NCBI RefSeq assembly: GCF_902806695.1
Contig: NZ_CADCXN010000058.1
Location: forward strand, 88,159-152,158
Direction of reading: 5' to 3'
From: Candidatus Methylobacter favarea
GTDB lineage: Bacteria > Pseudomonadota > Gammaproteobacteria > Methylococcales > Methylomonadaceae
Length of the DNA: 64,000 nucleotides
The stretch's first letter is position 1; every line of letters begins with the position of its first letter. The translations under genes were made by a program, and so were the position numbers. The notes beneath the pieces were generated by a model. That model worked only from the letters and a program-made list of their open reading frames with translations. It did not search any database and was not told the DNA's origin. Positions 55,120 to 64,000 of this stretch are shown here, piece by piece.

Positions 55120-55592
55120 TACCAGCTTTAAACCGTTACCATAAATAGTTAGATAAATAACTTTAAAAATTAGTAACTTATTTAAGAATATTTCAATGAC
55201 TTGCATAATCTGAACTACTCAAGTAATTAGCTGACTCTTTATATCGACCTCTAAATTCCTCCTCCACTCCATGCCAATGGATCCAGCGCCTGTTTGTCTC
55301 TCTGCTGTATGCGTATGACTGATTTTGAAAAAAGGCACAGCCATCAAGAATACCCGGCAAGCTCAAGAAATGAGCTGATTAACTGGTCTGACTTTAACCT
55401 TTGTCCCTGGTTATTGCAAGCAAAATCAACGGCAACCTTAAAGCTTAAAAGCCATTTCTTACCGGGCCGAAAACACCTGACCTAAACAACGCCTGTCCTG
55501 CAAGGCCCAAAAAAGTTCAAAAAGCGGGTTCTGCTCACACGGTCCCGTCTCGGCCCTGAAATGCCAGAGGGCTAAAATCCCGAAGCCTCAGA
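55120..55592. other. Intergenic region between glgX and DUF4912 genes
   Basis: About 470 bases. Just past the glgX stop on the minus strand, AAGCCT/AGGCTT (about 55578-55596) and then GCCCT/AGGGC hairpins might end glgX transcripts, though no long T-run follows. The promoter for the DUF4912-GH57-EEP-PLD run should be here but is not recognisable. A 63-codon frame on the plus strand looks accidental. Confidence 0.4.
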
Positions 55593-57680
55593 TCAGGCTT
55601 TGACATTTTCCAAAACCACTACAGTTTTGTTATTTACCAGATAGAGAGGACTTTCTACCTGCTTTTGATCTTGCGGAGGTAAAATATCCTGAAAGGATGG
55701 GAGCGACGTATCCAAAGCCAGACGCCATTGTTTGCCGCTGATTACCGGCAGTTCTACCTCCGCCTTTTCATCCGACATATTCATTACTATATGCAAGTCG
55801 GACTCATGGACTTCGCAGCCCGCCAGCGTAAAAGCCAATAGCCTGGCTTCAGGATCATGCCATTGCGGTTTATCAAGCCGGGCGCTATGCCAGGAAATGT
55901 CGGGCATATTTTTTCCTTCAATGACTTTCCCTGTCAAAAAGCGCCGGCGCATAATTGATGGATGCCTTTTGCGCAGCGCTATCATTTGTTGAACAAAACG
56001 CAGCATATCGGCATTTTCAGCGGCTCTGTTCCAGTCCAGCCAGGTTAATTCATTGTCCTGGCAATAAGCATTATTGTTTCCCTGCTGCGTATTTAAAAAT
56101 TCATCGCCGGCGAGCAGCATCGGAACTCCCTGACTAAGCAGTAAAATGGCAAAAACATTTTTTGCCTGTTTTCTGCGCATCTGGAAAATACCCGGATTTT
56201 CAGTTTCCCCTTCAACTCCGCAATTGAAGCTGAAATTTTCATTTGATCCATCCCGGTTATTTTCGCCATTGGCGATATTATGCTTGTTGTTGTAACTGAA
56301 CAAATCGTACAACGTAAAGCCGTCATGGCAGGTTACAAAGTTAATGCTGCTGATAGGCAGGCGCCCCTCATGCTCATAGAGATCGCTGCTGCCGCAGATG
56401 CGCGTCGCCAGCTCCGGTATCAGGCCTTTATCGCCGCGCACAAAGCGGCGGATAACATCCCGATATCTTCCGTTCCATTCGGCCCAGCGGTAGCCGGGGA
56501 AACTGCCTACCTGATAAAGTCCTGCCGCGTCCCATGCCTCGGCAATCAGTTTGGTTTTAATCAGCTGTTCCGACAGTTCAATGCTCCACAATACCGGCGG
56601 GTCATCAAGAACTGTGCCGCCGTCCCCTCTCGCCAAAGCGCTGGCTAAATCAAAACGGAAGCCGTCGACATGCATTTCTCTCACCCAATATTCAAGACAA
56701 CTGACGATAAAGCGGGCTACCAATGGATGATTGGCATTTACCGTGTTGCCGCAGCCGGTGTAATCAAGGAAAATACTTTTATCAAATTTGTCAAGATGAT
56801 AAAACAACTTGCCGCCAATGCCTTTAAAATTAATAACTGGGCCTTGCGCGCCGGCCTCTGCCGTATGATTGAAAACGACATCGATAATGACGCCGATGCC
56901 GGCTTTGTGCAGCGCTTTTACAAGATCGCGAAACTCTTCTATATGAGTCCCCTGCTCCGGCGTGACGCAATAACCGGGATGCGGGCTGAAAAAACTGTGC
57001 GTGCTGTATCCCCAGTAGTTTTTTAGTCCGCGATCAGCGGTATTATGAGGCACATCCTGTTCGTCGAAAGCCATGACCGGCAATAGCTCGACATGGGTAA
57101 TGCCCAATTGCTGAAGATAAGGAATTTTTTCAATCAAGCCGGCGAAAGTACCGGCATGGGCCACCTTTGCAGAGGCATGGCGAGTGAAGCCGCCCACATG
57201 CAATTCATAAATAATGGATTTTTCGCTGCTGATCCGCAGCGGCGTGTCACCCTCCCAATCATACCGGTCATCCACTACGCAGCAGCGCATGGCAGTCAGA
57301 CCGTTATTGCCTGGCAAACAGGCCGCCTTGCGGCTCCAGTACTTCTGGCTGACTGCCCGCGCCCACGGGTCCAGCAGCTGCTTTTCCTTGTCAAAATTGA
57401 AGCCGTATTCGCGGCTTAGATTGGGGCCGTCAATGCGCCAGGTGTACCAGATGCCTGCCGGCAATCCCACAATATAAATGTGCCAGTAAAAAAATGTCCG
57501 GTTTATTTCCTTTTGCAAGGGTATTATTTGGAAAGGTTCCTGGCTTTCTGCCGAGTCGAAAAGTAAAAGTTCCACCTGTGTGGCATAGCGGCTGAAAATG
57601 GAAAAATTAACGCCTCCGCCGTTGGGCTTGCAGCCGGAAGGGTAAGAATTGCCCGGTTTTAATTTATATTCCTTTTTCAT
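55593..57680 (-). CDS. glgX: Glycogen debranching enzyme GlgX (GH13)
   Basis: A 695-residue GH13 isoamylase-type enzyme that removes short branches left after phosphorylase action. Start with the CBM48 region (GGVNFSIFSRYATQVELLLF), then VVFNHTAEAG, nucleophile region VDGFRFDLASAL, acid/base region KLIAEAWDAAGLYQVG, and INFVTCHDGFTLYDLFSYN. glgC copy 2 lies 132 bases upstream on the same strand. Released oligosaccharides would be processed by MalQ. Glycogen phosphorylase is not in this window. Confidence 0.96.
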   Translation of the reverse strand: MKKEYKLKPGNSYPSGCKPNGGGVNFSIFSRYATQVELLLFDSAESQEPFQIIPLQKEINRTFFYWHIYIVGLPAGIWYTWRIDGPNLSREYGFNFDKEKQLLDPWARAVSQKYWSRKAACLPGNNGLTAMRCCVVDDRYDWEGDTPLRISSEKSIIYELHVGGFTRHASAKVAHAGTFAGLIEKIPYLQQLGITHVELLPVMAFDEQDVPHNTADRGLKNYWGYSTHSFFSPHPGYCVTPEQGTHIEEFRDLVKALHKAGIGVIIDVVFNHTAEAGAQGPVINFKGIGGKLFYHLDKFDKSIFLDYTGCGNTVNANHPLVARFIVSCLEYWVREMHVDGFRFDLASALARGDGGTVLDDPPVLWSIELSEQLIKTKLIAEAWDAAGLYQVGSFPGYRWAEWNGRYRDVIRRFVRGDKGLIPELATRICGSSDLYEHEGRLPISSINFVTCHDGFTLYDLFSYNNKHNIANGENNRDGSNENFSFNCGVEGETENPGIFQMRRKQAKNVFAILLLSQGVPMLLAGDEFLNTQQGNNNAYCQDNELTWLDWNRAAENADMLRFVQQMIALRKRHPSIMRRRFLTGKVIEGKNMPDISWHSARLDKPQWHDPEARLLAFTLAGCEVHESDLHIVMNMSDEKAEVELPVISGKQWRLALDTSLPSFQDILPPQDQKQVESPLYLVNNKTVVVLENVKA

Positions 57681-57812
57681 ATCTTCAGTTTTTGATCAAT
57701 AAAGTTTGCAACTCGAGTTAATAGTCATAAAACATTACTGACTGATATTTTATGGTTCCGCTTTAAAAGTATGCTATTAATTTATGTTAATTCAGTAAGT
57801 TATCATTCCGGA

Positions 57813-59081
57813 TCAGCGAACATAATGGAGTCTCTGGCCGAGCATGTCGGGGGTGACCAGGACCACGCCGCCGGGGCTGACATGAAAGCGCCTGGCATCG
57901 TCCTGGGGATGCTCGCCGATCACCGTGCCTTCGGGCACATTGCAGCCGCGCTCGATAATCGCCTTGCTGATGCGGCAGTGCCGGGCGATGTTGACCTCGG
58001 GCAAGACGATCGAGTCCTGTACGGTGCTGTAGGAGTTGACCCGGACATCGGTAAACAGCAGCGAATGGCGGATTTTGGCCCCGGAAATCACGCAGCCCCC
58101 CGACACCATCGAATCGACGGCCAGGCCGCGGCGCTGGTCATTGTCAAAGACAAACTTGGCGGGCGGGGTTTGCGCCTGATAGGTCCAGATCGGCCAGGTC
58201 TTGTCGTACAGGTTCAGGTCCGGCTTGACGCCGATCAGCTCCATGTTGGCGGCCCAGTAGGCGTCGATGGTGCCGACATCGCGCCAGTAGCTCTGCGCGC
58301 CGCTTTGCAGGTCCAGGAAGGGGTAGGCGTTGACCAGGTATTTTTTAATCACCGCCGGAATGATGTCCTTGCCGAAATCATGGCCGGAGCTTTTGGTGTC
58401 GGCATCCTTGATCAGCTGCTCAAACAGAAAATAGGCGTTGAAGATGTAAATGCCCATCGAGGCCAGGGCGGTGTCGGTGCGCCCGGGCATCAGCGGCGGC
58501 TGTTGGGGCTTTTCGACAAAGCTTTGCACGCGCCGGCTGGCGTCGACATCCATGACCCCGAAGGCGCTGGCTTCGGCCAGCGACACTTCAATGCAGCCGA
58601 TGGTCAGGTCGGCTTTTTTCTCGACATGATCGGCGAGCATGGCGCCGTAATCCATTTTATAGATGTGATCGCCGGCCAGCACCAGCACATGCTCGGGGTC
58701 GCGCGAGCGCAGGATGTCGATGTTCTGGAACACGGCATCGGCGGTGCCCTTGTACCAGGAGTCCTGGCCGTGGCGCTGCTGGGCCGGCATCAGATCCACG
58801 TATTCGCCGAATTCGCCGCGCAAAAAGCCCCAGCCCTGCTGGATATGGCGGATCAGCGAGTCGGCCTTGTACTGGGTCAGAATGCCGATCTTGCGGATCC
58901 CCGAGTTGACGCAGTTGGACAAGGGAAAGTCAATAATGCGGAACTTGCCGCCGAACGGCACCGCCGGCTTGGCCCGCCAGTCGGTCATGTTCATCAGGCG
59001 CGAGCCCCGGCCGCCGGCCAGGATCAGGGCGATAGTGTTGCGCGTTAACTGGCTGATAAAGCGGTCATGGTGGTTAGGCAT
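57813..59081 (-). CDS. glgC: Glucose-1-phosphate adenylyltransferase GlgC, copy 2
   Basis: The 422-residue product has the same sequence as copy 1, including [20 protein letters not shown] and the allosteric-domain repeats. It differs only at the end of the gene, where the final Arg codon and stop read CGC TGA rather than CGG TAG. No GH57 gene follows; the ATG that starts GH57 in copy 1 is present here but opens only a six-codon frame. glgX lies 132 bases downstream. Two identical enzymes imply extra dosage or independent control rather than different properties. Confidence 0.96.
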   Translation of the reverse strand: MPNHHDRFISQLTRNTIALILAGGRGSRLMNMTDWRAKPAVPFGGKFRIIDFPLSNCVNSGIRKIGILTQYKADSLIRHIQQGWGFLRGEFGEYVDLMPAQQRHGQDSWYKGTADAVFQNIDILRSRDPEHVLVLAGDHIYKMDYGAMLADHVEKKADLTIGCIEVSLAEASAFGVMDVDASRRVQSFVEKPQQPPLMPGRTDTALASMGIYIFNAYFLFEQLIKDADTKSSGHDFGKDIIPAVIKKYLVNAYPFLDLQSGAQSYWRDVGTIDAYWAANMELIGVKPDLNLYDKTWPIWTYQAQTPPAKFVFDNDQRRGLAVDSMVSGGCVISGAKIRHSLLFTDVRVNSYSTVQDSIVLPEVNIARHCRISKAIIERGCNVPEGTVIGEHPQDDARRFHVSPGGVVLVTPDMLGQRLHYVR

Positions 59082-59170
59082 TTTTATCTTCCTGGGAATT
59101 GACTCACGATTCGGGCTGAATTTTGGTACACTGGGCTGCTTGCGCATTCTACTATAATGAGGCACTTTAA
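59082..59170. promoter_or_regulatory. Shared divergent promoter gap, copy 2
   Basis: Same 89 bases as at 45564-45652, with TATAAT at 59153-59158 before glgB. Leftward it drives glgC copy 2 toward glgX; rightward it drives glgB-glgA copy 2 toward the secretin-like gene. Confidence 0.5.
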
Positions 59171-61552
59171 GTGAAAAAGCATTCTAAAAATCCGCTTGAC
59201 TCTGATGCCCCAAAAAGCACTGAGGCAAACCCGCTTCAAGCCGAGCCGGCCGCCTCCCTGAAGGCCGGCCCGGAAAACAGCGCTGAAGCCGTCGCTAAAA
59301 AAAGCCTAAGCCCTGCCGCCGCGGCCGTTGATCCTGTCAGAAAGCTCCAGGCCGAGCGCCAGGCGCCGGCCGCGGCCGCCCTCAAATCAGCCCCGGCGCT
59401 GGAGCCGGAGGCGATGAAAATCGCCGAGGCCCGCCATCACGACCCGTTTGCCGTGCTGGGCCGTCATCCGGCCGGCCCTGGACAGGCGCGCATTACGGTC
59501 TACCTGCCCTATGCCGAAAGCGTGCGCCTGGGCCCTGACGGGGCGGCGTTTACGCGCCGGCCGGGCAGCGATTTTTTTGACTATAGCGGCCCGGCCAGGG
59601 ACTTGCCTGAACATTATCAACTGCGCTGGCTCGATAAGGACGGCTACACCCGCGAGCATTATGACCCCTACGATTTCGCCCCGCAACTGCCGGAATTTGA
59701 CCAGCATTTGTTCGGCGAAGGCAAGCACTGGCATATTTACCAGAAGCTCGGCGCCCATCTGCACCGCATCGACGGCATTGACGGCGTGCTGTTTGCGCTG
59801 TGGGCGCCCAATGCCGGGCGGGTCAGCGTGGTCGGCGATTTCAACCGCTGGGACGGGCGCTGCCAGCCGCTGCGCAGTCTGGGCGGCGGCGGGCTTTGGG
59901 AGCTGTTCGTGCCGGGCCTGACAGCCGGCTGCGTGTATAAATTCGAACTGCGCAACCGCTACAGCGGCGAATTGCTAATCAAGACCGACCCCTACGGGCA
60001 GGCCTTTGAACTGCGCCCGGACACCGCCGCGATTGTGGTCAGGGAAGACCGCTACCGCTGGCAGGATCAGGCCTGGATGACGCAGCGCGCCGGCCATGAC
60101 TGGCTGCATGAGCCGATGGCCGTTTACGAGGTGCATCTGGGCTCCTGGCGGCGCGACAAGCTCGGCAATTTCCTGAACTACCGCGCCCTGGCCGTGGAGC
60201 TGGTCGCCTATGTCAAGCAGCTGGGCTTTACCCATATTGAACTGCTGCCGGTCACCGAGCATCCGCTCGATGCCTCCTGGGGCTATCAGACCACAGGTTA
60301 TTTCGCGCCCACCAGCCGCCACGGCAGCCCCGATGACTTCCGCTTTTTTATCGATGCCTGTCATCAAAATAACATTGGCGTACTCCTGGACTGGGTGCCG
60401 GCGCATTTCCCGAAGGACGCCTTTGCCCTGGCCCGCTTTGACGGCAGCGCCCTGTACGAGCATGCCGACCCGCGCCAGGGCGAGCACCGGGACTGGGGCA
60501 CCTTGATCTATAATCTGGGCCGCAATGAGGTGAAAAACTTCCTGTTGGCCAGCGCCGTGTTCTGGCTCGAGGAGTTTCATCTGGACGGCCTGCGCGTTGA
60601 CGCCGTGGCCTCGATGCTGTATCTGGACTACTCGCGCGAGGCCCATGACTGGCTGCCGAACCGCTACGGCGGCAACGAGAACCTGGAGGCGATCGCGTTC
60701 TTCCGGGAGCTCAATACCGTGACCCATCAGCAGTATCCGGGCATTGTCATGATGGCCGAGGAGTCCACGGCCTGGCCGCAGGTGACGCGCCCGACCTGGA
60801 CCGGGGGTTTGGGCTTTTCGATGAAGTGGAACATGGGCTGGATGCATGACACCTTGGCCTATATGAGCCAGGAGCCGATCCACCGCAAGTATCATCACGA
60901 TCAGCTGACCTTCGGCATGCTCTACGCCTTTACCGAAAACTTCATCCTGCCGTTCTCGCATGATGAAGTGGTGCATGGCAAACAGTCGCTGCTCAATAAA
61001 ATGCCCGGCGATAACTGGCAGAAGTTCGCCAATCTGCGGCTCTTGTATACCTATATGTTCACCTATCCGGGCAAAAAGCTGCTGTTCATGGGCTGCGAGT
61101 TCGGCCAGGGCGTGGAGTGGAATTTTAACCAGGCGCTCGACTGGTATGTGCTCGACTACCCCGCCCATCAGGGCGTTCAGGCTCTGGTCAGCGATCTCAA
61201 CCGCCTGTATAAAACCCACCCGGCCTTGTTCAGCCATGACTTTGATGCGCAGGGCTTTGCCTGGATTGACTGCCATGACGTGCAGCAGTCGGTGATCAGC
61301 TACCGGCGCGCCAATAAGTTCGATGAGCTGATCGTGGTGCTGAACTTTACGCCGGTGCCGCGGCCGGGCTATCGCATCGGCGTGCCCGAGCCCGGCGTCT
61401 ATACGGAAATCTTCAATTCCGATTCCGGCTATTACGGCGGCAGCAATACCGGCAGCGGCGCCGCCGCCGCCGAGCCTATAGCCTGGATGAACCAGCCCTG
61501 GTCGCTCAGTCTGACCTTGCCGCCCTTGGGCGCGGTGATCCTGAAGCTGTAA
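59171..61552 (+). CDS. glgB: 1,4-alpha-glucan branching enzyme GlgB (GH13), copy 2
   Basis: Protein identical to copy 1 over all 793 residues: the Ala/Lys/Pro-rich extension, the CBM48, nucleophile Asp477 in [11 protein letters not shown] and [13 protein letters not shown] start. Together with copy 1 and the GH57 enzyme this gives three branching-enzyme genes in 14 kb. glgA copy 2 follows after 50 bases. Confidence 0.96.
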   Translation: MKKHSKNPLDSDAPKSTEANPLQAEPAASLKAGPENSAEAVAKKSLSPAAAAVDPVRKLQAERQAPAAAALKSAPALEPEAMKIAEARHHDPFAVLGRHPAGPGQARITVYLPYAESVRLGPDGAAFTRRPGSDFFDYSGPARDLPEHYQLRWLDKDGYTREHYDPYDFAPQLPEFDQHLFGEGKHWHIYQKLGAHLHRIDGIDGVLFALWAPNAGRVSVVGDFNRWDGRCQPLRSLGGGGLWELFVPGLTAGCVYKFELRNRYSGELLIKTDPYGQAFELRPDTAAIVVREDRYRWQDQAWMTQRAGHDWLHEPMAVYEVHLGSWRRDKLGNFLNYRALAVELVAYVKQLGFTHIELLPVTEHPLDASWGYQTTGYFAPTSRHGSPDDFRFFIDACHQNNIGVLLDWVPAHFPKDAFALARFDGSALYEHADPRQGEHRDWGTLIYNLGRNEVKNFLLASAVFWLEEFHLDGLRVDAVASMLYLDYSREAHDWLPNRYGGNENLEAIAFFRELNTVTHQQYPGIVMMAEESTAWPQVTRPTWTGGLGFSMKWNMGWMHDTLAYMSQEPIHRKYHHDQLTFGMLYAFTENFILPFSHDEVVHGKQSLLNKMPGDNWQKFANLRLLYTYMFTYPGKKLLFMGCEFGQGVEWNFNQALDWYVLDYPAHQGVQALVSDLNRLYKTHPALFSHDFDAQGFAWIDCHDVQQSVISYRRANKFDELIVVLNFTPVPRPGYRIGVPEPGVYTEIFNSDSGYYGGSNTGSGAAAAEPIAWMNQPWSLSLTLPPLGAVILKL

Positions 61553-61602
61553 GGCTGAAGCGCTGCCGCCTGACAAAACCCTAGTAACACTAACACCGGC
61601 CC

Positions 61603-63039
61603 ATGCATAAAATCCTGTTCGTCACCCCCGAGGCCCAGCCTTTGATCAAGACCGGCGGCCTCGGCGATGTCGCCGGCAGCCTGCCCAAGGCGCTGGCGGC
61701 CCTGGGGCACGATGTCAAAGTGCTGCTGCCCCGCTATCAGGCCTTAAAAACCCAGGGCGAGGTGCGCTTTCTGTGTTCGCTGCGCGTGGACAACCGCAAT
61801 GTCAATATGCTCGAAACCCGGCTGCCGGACAGCAGGGCCAGCGTCTGGCTGGTCGATTATCCGGCCTATTTCAATTACCCCGGCAATCCTTATGTGGATG
61901 AGCGCGGCACGGCCTGGCCTGACAATGCCGAGCGCTTTGCGCTGTTGTGCAAAGTGGCGGTGGAAATTGCGCTGAACCGGGGCTATCTGGACTGGCAGCC
62001 CGATATCGTGCACTGCAATGACTGGCAAACCGGGCTGGTGCCGGCCTTGCTGGCGCTGGAAAGCCGGCGCCCCGCGACCCTGTTCACGATCCATAATCTG
62101 GCCTATCAGGGCCTGTTTCCGGCCAGCACGGCAGCGCTGCTGAAGCTGCCGGGCCAGCTGTTAAAGCCGGAAGGGTTGGAATTTCACGGCCGGCTGTCTT
62201 TTATCAAGGGCGGCCTGGTGTATGCTGATCGTATTACCACGGTCAGTCCGACCTATGCCCGGGAAATCCAAACGCCGGCCTTCGGCTATGGCCTGGAAGG
62301 GCTGCTGCGCCACCGGCAAGCGGTATTAACGGGCATTCTTAACGGCATTGATCTTGAGCAGTGGAATCCTGACACCGACCGCTTTATTGCCCAGCCCTTT
62401 AATGCCGCCTCGTTAACTAAAAAGCCGATCAACAAGGCCGCCTTGCAAGCCCGGCTGGGGCTGCCCTTGAACGCCTCAATTCCCCTGTTTGGCATGATCA
62501 GCCGGCTGGTCGAGCAAAAAGGCATCGATCTCGTGCTGGACTGTCTGCCCCAGCTGCTGAAGCTGCCCTTGCAGCTGGCGGTGCTGGGCAGCGGCGACAA
62601 GGGCCTGGAACGGCAGCTGGCTGAGTTTGCCGGCGCCCATCCTGAGCAGCTGGCGGTGGTGATGGGCTATGATGAAGCCCTGGCGCATCTGATCGAGGCC
62701 GGCGCCGACAGTTTCCTGATGCCGTCGCGGTTTGAGCCCTGCGGCCTGAACCAGATGTACAGCCAGCGCTACGGCACCGTGCCCCTGGTCAGAAACACCG
62801 GCGGCCTCGCCGATACCGTGGCGGATGCCTTGCCCGGGACCCTGGCTGATAACACGGCTACCGGCATTGTCTTTAACGAGGCTGCGCCGGGGGCGCTGCT
62901 GGAAGCGGTCAAGCGCGCGCTTATCCTGTACAGCCAGCCGGACCTGTGGAGAAAGCTGCAAGCCAGCGCCATGCGCAAGGACTTCTCCTGGCAGCACAGC
63001 GCACAGCAATATCTGGCTTTATACCAGAGCATTTTATAA
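61603..63039 (+). CDS. glgA: Glycogen synthase GlgA (GT5), copy 2
   Basis: A 478-residue glycogen synthase identical to copy 1 except for its last residues (LALYQSIL against LALYEQL) and stop codon (TAA against TAG). The end is AT-rich, unlike the GC-rich body, as if a body of one origin had been joined to a local tail. Motifs as in copy 1: KTGGLGDVAGSLPKAL and RFEPCGLNQMYSQRYG. The secretin-like gene follows after 123 bases on the same strand. Confidence 0.96.
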   Translation: MHKILFVTPEAQPLIKTGGLGDVAGSLPKALAALGHDVKVLLPRYQALKTQGEVRFLCSLRVDNRNVNMLETRLPDSRASVWLVDYPAYFNYPGNPYVDERGTAWPDNAERFALLCKVAVEIALNRGYLDWQPDIVHCNDWQTGLVPALLALESRRPATLFTIHNLAYQGLFPASTAALLKLPGQLLKPEGLEFHGRLSFIKGGLVYADRITTVSPTYAREIQTPAFGYGLEGLLRHRQAVLTGILNGIDLEQWNPDTDRFIAQPFNAASLTKKPINKAALQARLGLPLNASIPLFGMISRLVEQKGIDLVLDCLPQLLKLPLQLAVLGSGDKGLERQLAEFAGAHPEQLAVVMGYDEALAHLIEAGADSFLMPSRFEPCGLNQMYSQRYGTVPLVRNTGGLADTVADALPGTLADNTATGIVFNEAAPGALLEAVKRALILYSQPDLWRKLQASAMRKDFSWQHSAQQYLALYQSIL

Positions 63040-63162
63040 AAATTATTAATGTTCTCTTCAAGGCTTTAACAGCTCGGGGCAAAGCCTTCGGTATTTGCAA
63101 GAGGCAGCAAAAAACGGAACTAGATAACGCAATTAAACGATCTCTGCATCAGGAGGTTTATA

Positions 63163-63975
63163 TTGAAACACATGCTTTTATTAATGCTCTTCATAACCCT
63201 GTTCAGCAATAGGTTATTTGGCGCAGAAACGATTATTGAAGTTGTTCCCTTGCACAACCGCCCCGCATCAGAAATACAACCGCTGCTCGCGCCATTGCTT
63301 GAAAATAGCGACCGGCTTATTGACAATGGTTCCAGTTTGCTGGTCAAGACGACGCCTGAGCGGTTGGCTGAAATCAAATCGCTGATCAATAAGCTCGATA
63401 CCGGGCTGAATAATCTGGTAATTACCGTGATGCAGAGCAGTCATGCCACGGCCGATGAACTCAATGCCGCCGCCGGAATTCGCCTTAATAGTCCAATTGC
63501 CGAGCCATCGAAAGCCAGTGGAAAAATAGCCGGCCGCATTTATCAAACCCAGGATCAGGATGCTCATGAAAGCATGCAAACGATAAGAACAATGGAAGGC
63601 AACACCGCTTTTATAAAAGCCGGCCGCACCTATCCGATCACTACCACCCAAAGTTATTATTCCGCTTATGGGTATCCTGATGGCTCGACTAACACGGAAT
63701 TTATTGACGCTACCGCCGGCTTTGCCGTCACGCCCAGGCTGGCGGGAGAACAAGCCGTTCTGGATATATCGCCCTGGTCAGACAGTATGAACGCGCGGAA
63801 CCAGATACAGACCCAAAACGCCCAGTCCCGCCTGAGAATTAAGCTTGGCGAATGGATAGAACTGGGCGGAATTGATGAAAACAGTCAAAGCGGCAGTGAC
63901 GGACATTTTTCACGCAGGCGGCAAACCGATGAAAGCCGGTTGCGCATTCTGATAAAAGTTGATAAAACAGACTAA
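63163..63975 (+). CDS. Short secretin-like exported protein
   Basis: A 270-residue protein with a signal peptide (LLLMLFITLFSNRLFGA) and a secretin N1-type domain (residues about 24-85: IIEVVPLHNRPASEIQPLLA and LLVKTTPERLAEIKSLINKL). The remainder resembles parts of the secretin core (NTAFIKAGRTYPI, GFAVTPRLAG, RIKLGEWIELGG), but the gate motif VPxLGDIPxLGxLF is absent. It is therefore probably not a pore; it could be an accessory to a secretin system. TTG at 63163 lies six bases after AGGAGG and is the better start than the ATG at 63172. It follows glgA copy 2; no secretion genes are visible before the window ends. Confidence 0.75.
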   Translation: MKHMLLLMLFITLFSNRLFGAETIIEVVPLHNRPASEIQPLLAPLLENSDRLIDNGSSLLVKTTPERLAEIKSLINKLDTGLNNLVITVMQSSHATADELNAAAGIRLNSPIAEPSKASGKIAGRIYQTQDQDAHESMQTIRTMEGNTAFIKAGRTYPITTTQSYYSAYGYPDGSTNTEFIDATAGFAVTPRLAGEQAVLDISPWSDSMNARNQIQTQNAQSRLRIKLGEWIELGGIDENSQSGSDGHFSRRRQTDESRLRILIKVDKTD

Positions 63976-64000
63976 TCTGAAACCTGACCCTGGGCATGGA

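Larger units (their letters stand above)
57817..63011 (+). repeat. Direct repeat copy B: glgC-glgB-glgA unit (about 5.2 kb)
   Basis: Same orientation as copy A and apparently identical to it over about 5195 bases; offset 13518. First differences are at the terminal codons of glgC and, on the right, at 63012 (T against C) within glgA, after which the ends drift apart. About 8.3 kb of unique DNA lies between the copies. Confidence 0.93.

Noticed and set aside
55294..55485. 63-codon plus-strand frame between glgX and the DUF4912 gene
   Set aside because: No ribosome site and no family resemblance; probably accidental.
44299..63011. Assembly collapse or duplication artefact as the explanation of the glg repeat
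   Set aside because: Not fully excluded, but the two copies have different flanks on both sides and different terminal codons in glgA and glgC, which a simple assembly duplication would not produce. Long reads would settle it.

Overview
The window reads as chromosome of a gammaproteobacterial methylotroph, most likely a methanotroph of the Methylococcales type (inference). Two lines of evidence support this. The housekeeping gene order is gammaproteobacterial: divergent lptGF and pepA-holC, then pilMNOPQ-aroKB-damX-hemE with a divergent mrcA. The C1 genes are xoxF (lanthanide-type PQQ methanol dehydrogenase), xoxJ and fchA. No methane monooxygenase is in the window, so methane use cannot be shown here.

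Layout. 1-5.3 kb: the 3' part of a PAS-GAF-GGDEF-EAL protein, a [2Fe-2S] ferredoxin, an EF-hand envelope protein, and an open but gutted remnant of a large-subunit catalase that contains an intrinsic terminator. 5.3-10.2 kb: a cation/proton antiporter and a stress/envelope set (DUF883, YqjE-like, YihY, SmbP-like, PRC-barrel, CsbD). 10.5-29.3 kb: an HDOD regulator, lptGF, pepA-holC, a gamma carbonic anhydrase, aroE, hemE, damX, aroBK and the pilMNOPQ assembly operon. 29.6-34.7 kb: mrcA, rpmE, a decayed tyrosine-recombinase gene beside a tRNA-Pro/Arg/His operon, and fchA. 34.7-41 kb: cysS, a cyclophilin, lpxH, xoxF and xoxJ.

41.1-63.0 kb is a glycogen region built around a 5.2-kb direct duplication. 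The unit (glgC facing away from glgB-glgA, with one shared 89-bp promoter gap) occurs at 44.3-49.5 kb and at 57.8-63.0 kb. The copies appear identical except for their last codons. The first glgC leads into a GH57 hydrolase and malQ. The second leads toward glgX, then DUF4912, a GH57-type branching enzyme, a protein with two CBM21-like starch-binding domains fused to an EEP phosphoesterase domain, and a two-HKD phospholipase-D-like protein. Synthesis (GlgC, GlgA, GlgB), an alternative branching route (GH57) and breakdown (GlgX, MalQ, GH57 hydrolase) are therefore interleaved. The two phosphoesterase genes are the least explained part and the best candidate for a new function: phosphate-ester or phosphodiester processing on or near glycogen (inference).

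The glg duplication is clearly richer in G+C than the DNA around it, which suggests acquisition or gene conversion. The window closes with a short secretin-like protein that starts at TTG.
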